From assembly GCA_003565735.1 (NCBI GenBank), contig PXBB01000002.1, positions 1 through 64,000 on the forward strand: a stretch of DNA of 64,000 bases, given 5' to 3'. This document shows, one piece after another, positions 26,497 through 37,061 of this stretch; within the stretch, counting starts at the first letter, position 1, and each line of letters starts with the position of its first letter. A program made the translations under genes and the position numbers. This stretch comes from Bacteroidales bacterium. Its GTDB lineage: Bacteria; Bacteroidota; Bacteroidia; Bacteroidales; PXBB01. The notes under the pieces were generated by a model that worked only from the letters and a program-made list of their open reading frames with translations, did no database searches and was not told where the DNA came from.

Positions 26497-26547
26497 AATT
26501 CAAAAAAATGGTAACTTTACTTTACAAAACAAAAAAAATAAAAAACC

Positions 26548-27444
26548 ATGATGAAAAAGTACATATTATCAGCAAGCTTCACCTTTATATTTTTTTTATC
26601 CTTTAGTCAAACAAATATTTATCATCCTTTCCCCGAAAAAAATGCTGTATGGAACTACAATTACACACGTTGGGGTTTTGATGGATTAATAAGTGAATTC
26701 TATTCAATAATTATTGCAGGGGACACATTGATAGACCACGTCACATACAAGAAGCTGCATATCCCATTTGTCCTATCAATTACAAATGATTCCAGCACAA
26801 ATGTTAGCCCTGGTTACAAGGGTGCATTCAGACAAGACACAGTCAATAAAAAAGTCTATTTTGTAGATCCTTCAAGCAACACGGAACGTGTGTTATACGA
26901 TTTTAATTTAGAAATTGGTGATACCATTCATAGCCCACACGGGTACGACATCGTCCTCGACATTGATTCTATATTAATGGGAGATACTTACCGAAAAAGG
27001 TGGATAGTTAATCAGGCATATCATATATCAATAATAGAAGGACTTGGCTCAACCTACGGGCTTATTGTCAATTATCCCGGAGATTATGTCGGTTTTCCTG
27101 ATTATTCACTCATTTGTTTTTCAAAAAATAATACAACACTGTATCCGAGCGGAAGCCATGATTGTGAAATCATTACCCTATGTGAAACCTATAAAAAAGA
27201 TGCTCATTGGCTGAGTATCTACCCAAACCCTACCGAAGGTGTTGTATATGTGTCAGCCAATGCAAAAGGCATTGATGCCACACAAATTAACATCCGCTCA
27301 TTATCAGGGCATTTACTATATTCTGAAAGTGTTAATACAAAAAAAACCGCAATTGACATATCTCATTTAAATGACAGCATCTATTTATTTGAAATAATCT
27401 CTAATGAAAAGACTATAATTGAGAAAATCATCTTAAAAAAATGA
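26548..27444 (+). CDS. T9SS type A cargo protein of unknown function
   Basis: The 298-residue product has a signal peptide (about 1-22, ending FSQ), a central beta-rich region with no recognised domain (about 25-215), and a C-terminal type A T9SS sorting domain (about 222-298) with LSIYPNPTEGVVYV, a GHLLYSESV strand and a basic tail. It is therefore exported through T9SS and probably attached to the surface or released. Similar uncharacterised secreted proteins are common in this phylum. It appears monocistronic. Confidence 0.85.
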   Translation: MMKKYILSASFTFIFFLSFSQTNIYHPFPEKNAVWNYNYTRWGFDGLISEFYSIIIAGDTLIDHVTYKKLHIPFVLSITNDSSTNVSPGYKGAFRQDTVNKKVYFVDPSSNTERVLYDFNLEIGDTIHSPHGYDIVLDIDSILMGDTYRKRWIVNQAYHISIIEGLGSTYGLIVNYPGDYVGFPDYSLICFSKNNTTLYPSGSHDCEIITLCETYKKDAHWLSIYPNPTEGVVYVSANAKGIDATQINIRSLSGHLLYSESVNTKKTAIDISHLNDSIYLFEIISNEKTIIEKIILKK

Positions 27445-27599
27445 TAAAACTGACCATAGTATCATAAATAATCAGTCTGTTGGAATTTATTTTTGTGGAC
27501 AATTTATGAAATAATAAACCCGACCTTGGTTGCCTGTTTTTTTTCATCCTTTCTAAGATCAATTGATTAAAAATTTTTACAAAAAAAATGTTAAATTAC

Positions 27600-27630
27600 T
27601 TGCTATTAGTATTTTAAAGTATTATATTTG
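27600..27630 (+). promoter_or_regulatory. Promoter for the zinc-ribbon/LysM gene pair
   Basis: TTG (27600-27602), 20 nt, TATATTTG (27623-27630), followed about 28 nt later by the ATG at 27659. A good match to the Bacteroidota consensus. Confidence 0.65.
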
Positions 27631-27658
27631 ATTTTATGTATAATTAAAAGAATAAATT

Positions 27659-28213
27659 ATGAACTGTCCTGTTTGCCACGAACCTGATTTAGATAAGAGC
27701 ACTAAATCATGTCCTAAATGTAGTTCGGATTTAGAATTACTTACCCAAATAAAAATCACCAGAAAGCTTTTAATACGTAAAAATAACACCATAGCCTTAT
27801 TGTCCATACTTCTGGTAATTGCAATACTGTCTGCTTTCTACCTTTCAATAAAAGCAAAAAGCACATTATCCGGTGAAAAAGAAAAAGTCAGCCGTTCACT
27901 GACAAAAGAAGAAAAAGTGTCTAAAAATCAACAGTACACTTTAGATATGGAAAACCAACAAAAGGCAGCGGTATCTGACACTATAAAATCTTTTGTAGAT
28001 GCTACAAAAAAATCAGAGAGCCACGATAATAATGAAAAAAATCAAAATGCTATTGAACATATCGTTAAAAAAAATGACAATCTCTGGCGTCTTGCGATAA
28101 CCTATTATCAGGATGGGTACAAGTATCAAAAAATTGCTCATGACAACAATATTGAGAACCCCGAATTACTTAAAATAGGTCAAACAATCATAATTTATGA
28201 AGAACACCCCTAA
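27659..28213 (+). CDS. Zinc-ribbon, single-TM, LysM-domain protein
   Basis: The 184-residue product has an N-terminal zinc-ribbon-like CPVC/CPKC pair (residues 3-22), one TM helix (about 41-64), a charged low-complexity linker (about 65-130), and a C-terminal LysM-like domain (about 133-180) with VKKNDNLWRLAITYY and LLKIGQTIIIY. The predicted topology puts the zinc ribbon in the cytoplasm and LysM in the periplasm, where it could bind peptidoglycan. The next gene is a coiled-coil protein starting 10 nt later, so the two may work together. I do not know a named family with this exact build. Confidence 0.75.
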   Translation: MNCPVCHEPDLDKSTKSCPKCSSDLELLTQIKITRKLLIRKNNTIALLSILLVIAILSAFYLSIKAKSTLSGEKEKVSRSLTKEEKVSKNQQYTLDMENQQKAAVSDTIKSFVDATKKSESHDNNEKNQNAIEHIVKKNDNLWRLAITYYQDGYKYQKIAHDNNIENPELLKIGQTIIIYEEHP

Positions 28214-28223
28214 ATTTCAACAT

Positions 28224-28730
28224 ATGAATATCAAAACCCATTTCCAAAATGTGACTCAAAAAGTTGAAAGCATACTTAATGATGCTTTTGAACTTAAGAA
28301 AAAGGTAAAAGCACTTGAAGATTCGTTGGCTAAAGCGCTTGAGAACACAAGTAACTTAAACAATGAAATAAAAATTTTAAATGGCAAAAACACCCTTCTA
28401 AAAAAAGAAAAAGAAGAAAAGGATGAAGAAATAAAAAAACTTAAAATGTCACATACCAAACTTGAAGAGGTGTGCAAAGAACAAGAAAGCCATCACAGTG
28501 CGCTGATGAAGTTGCATCTAAAAACAGAAAAGGCTCTGAAAGAAAAAATACAAAAGTGCTTTGCTGTTGAAAAAGAGTTTAAACGTCAGGTAAAACAAAT
28601 CAAAGAATTGAATTCAAACAATAAAGACCTCGAAAAAAAGCTTATAACTGCATTAGAAAGGATAGAAAAACTGGAGGAAGAAAACGACATTCTGATGGCT
28701 ATTGAAACCAATAAAGCTACTACAGTATAA
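28224..28730 (+). CDS. Coiled-coil protein downstream of the zinc-ribbon/LysM gene
   Basis: The product is about 168 residues from ATG 28224 (177 from 28197, which would overlap the previous gene by 17 nt). It is almost entirely heptad-rich, charged coiled coil (about 20-160), with no signal peptide or TM segment, so it is likely cytoplasmic. The opening MNIKTHFQNVTQKVE and regular L/I/K/E pattern recall small filament- or ZapB-like coiled coils, but no specific family is recognised. Placement 10 nt after the zinc-ribbon/LysM gene suggests a functional pair. Confidence 0.7.
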   Translation: MNIKTHFQNVTQKVESILNDAFELKKKVKALEDSLAKALENTSNLNNEIKILNGKNTLLKKEKEEKDEEIKKLKMSHTKLEEVCKEQESHHSALMKLHLKTEKALKEKIQKCFAVEKEFKRQVKQIKELNSNNKDLEKKLITALERIEKLEEENDILMAIETNKATTV

Positions 28731-28968
28731 TTTTTAGACACCCCCTCCCACTGAAAAATTCCGCAAACATTTTTGACATGAAAACCGCGGATGCTGTACA
28801 ATTTTTTTTGAATCAGCTTACCCATACCCATCTAAATGAGACTGTCAAAACTGCCGTTTGCTGAAAACATTTTGAAGGCAGTGAGACATCTTCTTATAAC
28901 AAACAGTTAACCAGTAATACGCTGTTAAAAATATTAGCGGTTTGTATAATCTCAAAATAAAAAATCGT

Positions 28969-28976
28969 ATTTTTGC
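28969..28976 (+). promoter_or_regulatory. -7 element for the TPR-like/secG operon
   Basis: TATTTTTG, 15 nt before the ATG at 28992. A TTTG at 28942-28945 is a possible -33 element at a wider than usual spacing (23 nt). Confidence 0.5.
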
Positions 28977-28991
28977 AAAAAAAAAAGCAGC

Positions 28992-29756
28992 ATGTCACAA
29001 TTCCTGTTTAAAAACCATTTAAATATTCTTGACAACACATCAGAGGTGACTTTAGAAGCATTAAAAAAATACCTTAACGATTACCCATATTGCCAGTCGG
29101 CCCATAAGCAGTTATTATTGTCCCTGGTTCAAAAAAACCAAAAGACTGAAACAAAGCAACTGGCATCAGCTGCTGCATACAGTCCCTGCAGAGCAACATT
29201 ATACCGGCAGGTTCAGGAACTTATAAAACAACACAGTGCTTCGCAACAAGAAAAAAACGATGACAAATTTTCTAAAGATACCACCGGCACTGAACAGACA
29301 ACAGCTGAAAATATTATAAATAATGAAGCGTTAAATATATCGGAGGCAGAAGATAGTAGCATAAAGTCAGACCATAGGACAGAAGCATCAGAAAAAGACG
29401 CCGCATTAAGGGCTATCGTAGAAAAACGCTTAAAAGAAATTAACAAAGAGCAAGAAGCTGAAAATAAGCCGGCAACTGACGGCAAATTGGATAAGAAAAA
29501 AATTGTTGAAAATTTTTTAGAGAATGAGCCACGCATAACGCCCAAGAAAGACATGGTAAATGATGCTGATTTATCTCATCAAAGTGTTATTGATAAACTT
29601 GATTATGTTTCAGAAACACTTGCTCAAATATACGAACAGCAGGGCAATTTTGATAAAGCTGTTAAGACTTATGAAAAATTATCTTTGAAATATCCCGAAA
29701 AAAGTGCTTACTTTGCACGCGAAATTGAAAAAATTAAAAAACAAACAAAAAAATAA
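28992..29756 (+). CDS. Conserved Bacteroidota protein with C-terminal TPR-like motif, upstream of secG
   Basis: The 254-residue product has an N-terminal helical segment with LKKYLNDYPYCQSAHKQLLL (about 24-45), a central acidic/lysine-rich linker (about 85-190), and a C-terminal TPR-like pair with LAQIYEQQGNFDKAVKTYEK (about 215-250). No signal peptide is present, so it is predicted cytoplasmic. It lies 6 nt before secG and is very likely co-transcribed. Its role is unknown; an assembly or chaperone-type task near the Sec/T9SS machinery is only a guess. Confidence 0.75.
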   Translation: MSQFLFKNHLNILDNTSEVTLEALKKYLNDYPYCQSAHKQLLLSLVQKNQKTETKQLASAAAYSPCRATLYRQVQELIKQHSASQQEKNDDKFSKDTTGTEQTTAENIINNEALNISEAEDSSIKSDHRTEASEKDAALRAIVEKRLKEINKEQEAENKPATDGKLDKKKIVENFLENEPRITPKKDMVNDADLSHQSVIDKLDYVSETLAQIYEQQGNFDKAVKTYEKLSLKYPEKSAYFAREIEKIKKQTKK

Positions 29757-29762
29757 ATTAAA

Positions 29763-30149
29763 ATGGGTGCTTATATTTTTATTTCAGTATTGATTTTTAT
29801 TGCATGCATACTCCTCATAATAGTTGTATTAGTGCAAGATTCTAAAGGTGGTGGGTTAGCTTCCAATTTTTCAGCCTCCAATCAGGTAATGGGTGTTCGT
29901 AAAACAGCCGACTTTCTCGAAAAAACAACATGGACACTTGCCATAGCTCTGGTTGGTTTAAGCTTGTTGTCTATATTTGTTATACCCCGAACTCAAACCG
30001 TAACGACTTACGATAGTCAGCTGATGGAATATATAGAGCGAACACCAGCTGTCGATTTTCAACAACCCCCGGGGGCTGGTACACAAACTCCTGCCGAGCA
30101 ACAACAACAGCAACAGCAGCCTGTAGGGCAACAACCCATAGAAGATTAA
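29763..30149 (+). CDS. secG: SecG preprotein translocase subunit
   Basis: The 128-residue product has two TM helices (about 3-24 and 58-78) flanking the conserved QDSKGGGLASNFSASNQVMG loop, the hallmark of SecG. The tail (about 95-128) is Gln/Pro-rich and extends past the usual end of SecG, as in other Bacteroidota. SecG is the non-essential third subunit of SecYEG and increases translocation efficiency. It follows the TPR-like gene by 6 nt and ends in a clear terminator. Confidence 0.92.
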   Translation: MGAYIFISVLIFIACILLIIVVLVQDSKGGGLASNFSASNQVMGVRKTADFLEKTTWTLAIALVGLSLLSIFVIPRTQTVTTYDSQLMEYIERTPAVDFQQPPGAGTQTPAEQQQQQQQPVGQQPIED

Positions 30150-30221
30150 ACACAGATGTTGTCATTCATTGCACATCTGACTGTAAAATATTAGAATTCT
30201 TTCAAAGACATCTTATTTCGT

Positions 30222-30259
30222 AAAAGCCAACAATGACCTGTATTGTTGGCTTTTTTTTT
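30222..30259 (+). terminator. Intrinsic terminator after secG
   Basis: Arms 30222-30234 and 30242-30254 (AAGCCAACAAT pairing with ATTGTTGGCTT) with a 7-nt loop and a run of nine T's. Confidence 0.9.
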
Positions 30260-30448
30260 GTATGACATACGCCCAAAACTTTAATAATGTCATAATGTCA
30301 TAACATACTGCCATTTTTATTTTTTATAAGCTTATAACTGACAAAAATGACCTAAAACGAGCTAAAAATTGAAATGGCATAAGATTCGCTAATGAGGTGC
30401 TCGATTATGAACATAAAATGTTGAACCCATTAAAATAAATTAAAAACT
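30260..30448 (+). promoter_or_regulatory. groESL upstream region without CIRCE
   Basis: The region holds a 12-bp perfect palindrome TATAAGCTTATA (30325-30336), an 8-bp inverted repeat TGCCATTT/AAATGGCA (30309-30316, 30372-30379) and a short tandem AATGTCAT repeat near 30286-30303. No CIRCE element or clear TAnnTTTG promoter is visible. Which, if any, of these controls groESL is unknown. Confidence 0.35.
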
Positions 30449-30727
30449 ATGACAAAATTAAGCATTAAACCGTTAGCAGACAGAGTATTAGTAGAACCTG
30501 CTACTGCCGAAGAAAAAACAGCAGGCGGTATCATTATCCCCGATACAGCCAAGGAAAAACCACAAAAAGGTACAGTGGTCGCCGTGGGCAGCGGCAAAAA
30601 AGATGAGCCCTTAACCGTTAAAGAAGGCGATGCTGTTCTTTATGGAAAATATGCCGGTACGGAAATAACACTCGACGGTAAAGAATATTTAATGATGCGT
30701 GAATCGGATATTTACGCTATTGTTTAA
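30449..30727 (+). CDS. groS: GroES co-chaperonin
   Basis: The 92-residue product carries the family landmarks [17 protein letters not shown], the mobile loop [17 protein letters not shown], and the C-terminal [12 protein letters not shown]. It forms the heptameric lid of GroEL. It is followed 41 nt later by groEL, the usual operon. It shows no unusual feature, so if the extra segment in the GroEL partner affects the cycle there is no obvious matching change here. Confidence 0.97.
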   Translation: MTKLSIKPLADRVLVEPATAEEKTAGGIIIPDTAKEKPQKGTVVAVGSGKKDEPLTVKEGDAVLYGKYAGTEITLDGKEYLMMRESDIYAIV

Positions 30728-30741
30728 AAAAAAATAATTAA

Positions 30742-32508
<1,767 letters not shown>

Positions 32509-32530
32509 AATACATCAAACAACCCTAAAC

Positions 32531-32568
32531 AAAAAGCCGGCTATATAAAAATATAGCCGGCTTTTTTT
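32531..32568 (+). terminator. Intrinsic terminator after groEL
   Basis: AGCCGGCTATAT pairs perfectly with ATATAGCCGGCT around an AAAA loop, with A's before and a T7 run after. Confidence 0.93.
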
Positions 32569-32663
32569 ATTATATTAGTCGTATTACACAGATATAATTT
32601 CTTAAAATTCACACCACAAATTATTTCATTCAGTAACACTCAAGAAGTGTTGTCATAGGCTAT

Positions 32664-32698
32664 AAAAAAAAGCTGCTTGAAGTATCAAGCAGCTTTTT
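32664..32698 (-). terminator. Terminator downstream of the ferredoxin gene (bidirectional)
   Basis: Arms AGCTGCTTGA (32671-32680) and TCAAGCAGCT (32685-32694) with a 4-nt loop, A-run on the left and T-run on the right, so it can work in both directions. It is about 30 nt past the ferredoxin stop. Confidence 0.88.
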
Positions 32699-32728
32699 AA
32701 GTTCGTTAATTAGATACTACTTCTGTGT

Positions 32729-32896
32729 TTACTCTGGATGAATAGCTTCAACCGGACAAACATCAGCACAAGCACCACAGTCTGTACATACCTCAGGGTC
32801 AATTACATAAATATCACCTTCAGCTATTGCTTCAACTGGACATTCGTCTAAACAGCTGCCGCATGCAGTACAATCGTCATTAATTACATAAGCCAT
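32729..32896 (-). CDS. Small 2[4Fe-4S] ferredoxin
   Basis: A 55-residue ORF too short for standard length cut-offs. Reading the minus strand from ATG at 32896 gives MAYVINDDCTACGSCLDECP, then after a short linker CTDCGACADVCPVEAIHPE. Two complete CxxCxxCxxxCP motifs bind two [4Fe-4S] clusters, as in clostridial-type ferredoxins. It serves as a low-potential electron carrier, for example for pyruvate:ferredoxin oxidoreductase. A TATATTTG -7 element (32932-32939) and a bidirectional terminator frame it as a single-gene unit. Confidence 0.95.
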   Translation of the reverse strand: MAYVINDDCTACGSCLDECPVEAIAEGDIYVIDPEVCTDCGACADVCPVEAIHPE

Positions 32897-32931
32897 AATA
32901 CAAAATTTTAAATTAGTGTTTTTATTCGCTG

Positions 32932-32939
32932 CAAATATA
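32932..32939 (-). promoter_or_regulatory. -7 element for the ferredoxin gene
   Basis: Minus-strand TATATTTG, about 35 nt upstream of the ferredoxin ATG. No well-placed TTG is seen. Confidence 0.5.
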
Positions 32940-33120
32940 TTTAAAGAATTATATATAGAGAAAAAAAAACAAGTTCATGAATAAATTTAAAAATAATCTA
33001 AATTAACCCTATAAAACAAGATTTCAACAATTCGCATACATTTAAGGGATGTGTAGTGCTGCTGAAATACTTATTTCGAAAAACCATACAAGGCACTTTT
33101 CTTGGCTTATTGGCGCGTAT

Positions 33121-34203
33121 TTACAGGGCTGTATCAAAATGTTCATTTTCATCTCCTGTAAAATATGAAAGCGTTTTCAGAATTCTGTCAAAGACATAGT
33201 ACTGTATAAGAACAAAATCATTACCGTTGTTAATATGGGCATACATTCTATCTCTGTCGTAAATGATAGGTTCTCCCCAAAGGTCTTCTTCGCCCTCAAT
33301 AGCCCATTTTTTGTATGTGTCTATCCTGTTGGCAGTACCTTCGAAAAGGTCAACCGTAATGGTATGTAGGGGTTTGGAATCGAGGATGGAGTCTTTGATA
33401 CTTATGTGATTTACAAGGGCTTCAAAGCTGATATTGTCAAAAGAAGAAATAAAACTAAGAACTTTTAGAGTATCGAAAGTATTAACAGCCTGCATGTCAT
33501 TATGCACATCGTAAAGAGAGAAAGTGCGGTCGTTGTTGTTAACAACTTTAATAGACTCATGAGGTTCTTCATGAAAGTCAATTCTCACAGACTCTATTTC
33601 CGACAGACGGTAGCGAAAAATTTTGGGGTCACGCCAATCCCTTTTATGGGCGGAGAAGCGTGTTGACAAAAAGCCTCTGAAGCCGGGCATATAAGTAACA
33701 AAAGGGGTTGAAGCATTTTCCATAAGCATGTAAGTACCCATCTGGTCTCCGGTGGACTCACCAACAAAAAATGTTTTAGTACGTTTAATATGCGGAAAAA
33801 GCTTGATACGATCAAACAAGTTTATACGGTACACCCTTTGGTATATCTCAACTTTTGTTGATGTTGCCGCCATCAATCTTAAAACATCATCAAGATGCCT
33901 GTGTGGCACGGGCTCTCTTACTTCTATCCATATCAAAGTTCTGAATAAAGTAGCCATATTTTCCGCCCTGACCTCATATGTGTCATTCAGTAGCCATTTC
34001 CCTGATTCAGTTCTCTCAAGTTTGACAATGTTTTCATTCATATCGGCCATAAAGACTTTTTTAATTGAAGCCGTATCCCTGATTGAAAAATCGGCAATAT
34101 CTCTGCGAATCGTAGTCGGGGCATTAGTTAATAATAAATGAGTGGCAATGGCACCTAGAAGAATTGTTAAAACAGTAATCAGTAAGACTTTTTTTCTCTT
34201 CAT
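33121..34203 (-). CDS. DUF4340-type protein of the gldFG cluster
   Basis: The 360-residue product has an N-terminal TM anchor (about 7-27) and an extracytoplasmic beta-rich region; LERTESGKWLLNDTYEVRAENM (about 60-82, in pieces) matches the DUF4340 pattern of K/R-x-x-x-WLLN-x-Y followed by a helix. DUF4340 proteins are commonly encoded with GldG/ABC-type auxiliary components. Here the gene is 70 nt after gldG in what looks like a gldF-gldG-DUF4340 operon. Its biochemical role is unknown; association with the GldFG complex is inferred from position. Confidence 0.7.
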   Translation of the reverse strand: MKRKKVLLITVLTILLGAIATHLLLTNAPTTIRRDIADFSIRDTASIKKVFMADMNENIVKLERTESGKWLLNDTYEVRAENMATLFRTLIWIEVREPVPHRHLDDVLRLMAATSTKVEIYQRVYRINLFDRIKLFPHIKRTKTFFVGESTGDQMGTYMLMENASTPFVTYMPGFRGFLSTRFSAHKRDWRDPKIFRYRLSEIESVRIDFHEEPHESIKVVNNNDRTFSLYDVHNDMQAVNTFDTLKVLSFISSFDNISFEALVNHISIKDSILDSKPLHTITVDLFEGTANRIDTYKKWAIEGEEDLWGEPIIYDRDRMYAHINNGNDFVLIQYYVFDRILKTLSYFTGDENEHFDTAL

Positions 34204-34273
34204 GTATTTTTATTTTTTGTCATTATTTTTAATGACATTCTATTAGCAATGAATTTTTGATGGGTTATAATTT

Positions 34274-36136
34274 TTATTTCACATGCTTTTTTGCATATTT
34301 TCTTTTCCTTACATAAAACAAGATAAAGCCTAAAATAATAACCAGTAAAACGGGCACAGCAAAGTTGACAACTTGCACCATTGACTTATAGTTTCTTACT
34401 TTAGTTTTATCCAGAAGCCTTAATCTAAACTCTTTGGCTCTTGCCTGAATCAATTCAGAATCGTCACACAGATAGTTGATGCAGTTAAGTATAAAATCCT
34501 TATTGCCAAAAGTTTGTCTTGTCCACCTATCGTACCCTAGGGGCAGTGGTATAAGCTCGCCAGTATCGCTTCTGCGAATTTGATTCCGAATAATGTTACC
34601 ATCAGAAACCACAATCATTCTATTTTCAACACTGTTTTCTTTAATATCTATATGCTTTGCTGCATCAAAAAAAGCATCGGGTAACAACCTGTTTTTATAT
34701 AAAGACTCAAACTCTCCTTCGAGCAAAACTGCTATAGGTTGGAAAGGTCTGTTGAAAAGCCGCTCATCCGGAGGACGACGCATAATATTTAAGTCGATGG
34801 GAACCGGAGCGTTTAAAGTTCTACTATATCTGGAACTTGTCAGCAGAATGGTTTTATCAACATGAGGCACGGCAATAGTATCGATACTGCTGACAAATTC
34901 ACATTTAATAGCATTCAGATTACTTACAACAGGGTGATTGCTCTCAGGCATAATAATTGGGAAAAATACCCACGGAAAAAAATTGTATTGCGGCTGGTTG
35001 CCAATGCGTCCGGTTTCTAAAGGCACTTGAGCACATTTCAGATCCTGTATCAAATTGTTGTTTATTCTTACACCATATTTAAAAAGCTGATCTTCTATGT
35101 TAAGGCGTTTTGTAAAACCCATCGTCGATGCATTCATTACAAGGCTATCCATGGAAGCATGAACAGCATCGATGAGCCAAAGCACTTTACCGCCATTCAT
35201 AATATATTGGTCAATAAGGAATTTATCCCTTTCACCTATAGGGCTGGTAGGCTGTGCTATAATAAGTGCATCGAAAGTATTGACCCAGTCAAATTGCAAC
35301 CTCACATACTCACTTATCATATCCTCCTCAAATTCAACATATTGCTCCAGTGTATCTGTGGTTACAAATCTGGAGTCTATTTTTTCGGAAATATATTTCA
35401 TAAAATGAGGATCATCATAAGCAAAGCTAATACGGCTGACAGCATAATAATGCGAAAGTTCCTGTTCAATATCAGCCGTTTCAAGAGGGCTCAACTGACC
35501 ATGCCCTTCGAGAAAAGCCACGCGTGGTCGGCGCGTATCAGTAAGTGTTTTGATAGCATGGGCAAAATTATACTCTATAGCCTGTATGGAGTTATTAATA
35601 ACCGTTTGAGAAGAAGTTCCGAGTTGCGTATTTAGTAATTGTACGGGTATTTCCTGACCTCTGAAAGAAACGATGGCTCCCGGAAATATGACCTGGGTTC
35701 TTGAACCTGAACTTTCACTAAGATACACTTGCGTGGGTTCAAGGCCTTTTTCCATTAGTAATTTATAAATGTTTTGAGTTTCTCTGGGGTCTTCAGTTCT
35801 GGTGGGATTAACAAATTCGTATTGTATATGTCTGGAATAAGCCCTGAACTCGTCAAGCATTTCTTTAGAGGCATTGCGTAAGCGCCTAAATCCTGCAGGC
35901 AGGTCGCCTTCTAAATAAACCCTAAAAAAAACAATGTCGTCGAGTTCTGTTAGCATATCCTTTGTGGCATCAGATAATGAGTAGCGTTTTTCGGAGGTCA
36001 AATCGAGCCTGAAAAATACAAAAGAACTGATAACATTGATAAATAATACGATACCAAGACTCATAAAAAAAGTAAGGACACTGTACTTTTTAAGTTTTTT
36101 CTTTTTTACAAGACTGCTATTTTTTTGTTTTTTCAT
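34274..36136 (-). CDS. gldG: GldG, auxiliary component of the GldAFG ABC transporter
   Basis: About 620 residues from ATG 36136 (MKKQKNSS...). An ORF start at 36175 would overlap gldF by 20 nt and is less likely. There is an N-terminal TM helix (about 20-40, SVLTFFMSLGIVLFINVISS), a large extracytoplasmic region with the ABC-2-associated GldG core (RVYLEGDLPAGFRRLRN, FLEGHGQLSPLETADIE, and WLIDAVHASMDSL), and a C-terminal TM helix (last 30 residues) with a basic tail. GldG acts with GldF and the ATPase GldA; in Flavobacterium these are needed for gliding. It is co-transcribed with gldF. gldA is not adjacent. Confidence 0.92.
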   Translation of the reverse strand: MKKQKNSSLVKKKKLKKYSVLTFFMSLGIVLFINVISSFVFFRLDLTSEKRYSLSDATKDMLTELDDIVFFRVYLEGDLPAGFRRLRNASKEMLDEFRAYSRHIQYEFVNPTRTEDPRETQNIYKLLMEKGLEPTQVYLSESSGSRTQVIFPGAIVSFRGQEIPVQLLNTQLGTSSQTVINNSIQAIEYNFAHAIKTLTDTRRPRVAFLEGHGQLSPLETADIEQELSHYYAVSRISFAYDDPHFMKYISEKIDSRFVTTDTLEQYVEFEEDMISEYVRLQFDWVNTFDALIIAQPTSPIGERDKFLIDQYIMNGGKVLWLIDAVHASMDSLVMNASTMGFTKRLNIEDQLFKYGVRINNNLIQDLKCAQVPLETGRIGNQPQYNFFPWVFFPIIMPESNHPVVSNLNAIKCEFVSSIDTIAVPHVDKTILLTSSRYSRTLNAPVPIDLNIMRRPPDERLFNRPFQPIAVLLEGEFESLYKNRLLPDAFFDAAKHIDIKENSVENRMIVVSDGNIIRNQIRRSDTGELIPLPLGYDRWTRQTFGNKDFILNCINYLCDDSELIQARAKEFRLRLLDKTKVRNYKSMVQVVNFAVPVLLVIILGFILFYVRKRKYAKKHVK

Positions 36137-36155
36137 TTTAAAACTTTTTCTAAAA

Positions 36156-36887
36156 TTACCATTTGCGGCTTTCAAGAGATATTTTGGTTAGCAAAAAGAA
36201 GACAGCTATGAGACTCAGGAAATAAACAACATCTCTGGAGTCAATAACGCCTCTGCTCATTGAGACATAATGAGTTTGAATACCCAAAGACTGAATAAAA
36301 AGGTCAAAGCGCCCAAAAAGATCAAGGTTATAAATAAACTCAAAACCTATATAAATAAAACCACTTAGAAAAACCGACACTATAAAAGCTACAATTTGAT
36401 TATCTGTAATGGACGACACGAAAACACCTATGGCAACAAAAGCTGATGCCAGAAACAATAAGCCAATATACGAGCCCCAGGTGCCACCCATGTCGATATT
36501 CCCTACAGGATATCCCAAAAAATAAACTGTAATTACATATATCAAAGTTGGCAATAAAGCCAAAACAACCAGCGAAATACTGGCAAGCATTTTTGAGGCA
36601 ATAATCTGCACATCCGTCAAGGGTTTGGTAAGCAGTAGCTCAATTGTACCACTGCGCTTTTCCTCCGAAAAAGTACGCATGGTTACTGCCGGTATTAAAA
36701 ACAAAAACACAAAAGGAGCTTGTATAAACAAGCCATCAACAGTTGCATAACCATGGTTAAGAATATTACTTCCCACAGGAAAAACCCACAAAAACAAGCT
36801 GTTAATTATCAAAAAAACAACTATCACGATATGTCCGATAAGCGAACTTAAAAATAATGATATTTCTTTCTTATATAAAGTAAACAT
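36156..36887 (-). CDS. gldF: GldF, ABC-2-type permease
   Basis: About 243 residues from ATG 36887 (MFTLYKKEISLFLSSLIGHI), the family-typical start. The longer ORF from 36947 would place its start upstream of the -7 element (36915-36922), so it is rejected. Six TM helices are visible, with the loop FSEEKRSGTIELLLTKPLTD (about 75-95) characteristic of ABC-2 permeases such as GldF. GldF forms the membrane channel of the GldAFG transporter. The gene is divergent from parE and leads the gldF-gldG-DUF4340 operon. Confidence 0.92.
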   Translation of the reverse strand: MFTLYKKEISLFLSSLIGHIVIVVFLIINSLFLWVFPVGSNILNHGYATVDGLFIQAPFVFLFLIPAVTMRTFSEEKRSGTIELLLTKPLTDVQIIASKMLASISLVVLALLPTLIYVITVYFLGYPVGNIDMGGTWGSYIGLLFLASAFVAIGVFVSSITDNQIVAFIVSVFLSGFIYIGFEFIYNLDLFGRFDLFIQSLGIQTHYVSMSRGVIDSRDVVYFLSLIAVFFLLTKISLESRKW

Positions 36888-36914
36888 AAAAAAAAGTTTG
36901 TTATATAATGACTG

Positions 36915-36922
36915 CAAATTTA
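36915..36922 (-). promoter_or_regulatory. -7 element for the gldFG operon
   Basis: Minus-strand TAAATTTG, 27 nt upstream of ATG 36887. It lies inside the extended ORF that starts at 36947 and so decides the gldF start. Confidence 0.55.
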
Positions 36923-37061
36923 ACATTTTATTGCATAGCAGCCACATTAAAATATGCTATACCAAAAGAGTATGCTTAAGTGTTTAAAAACAACAGGAAG
37001 CAGGCTGCCTTTTTTCAACTTAGAATAATAATTATTCATTTTTTTTGAAAATCCGGCATGG

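Noticed and set aside
30260-30448. CIRCE element upstream of groES
   Set aside because: No TTAGCACTC-N9-GAGTGCTAA-like dyad is present.
35027-35635. 202-residue ORF antisense to gldG
   Set aside because: It overlaps a well-supported gene, has no family features and is a shadow of gldG codon usage.
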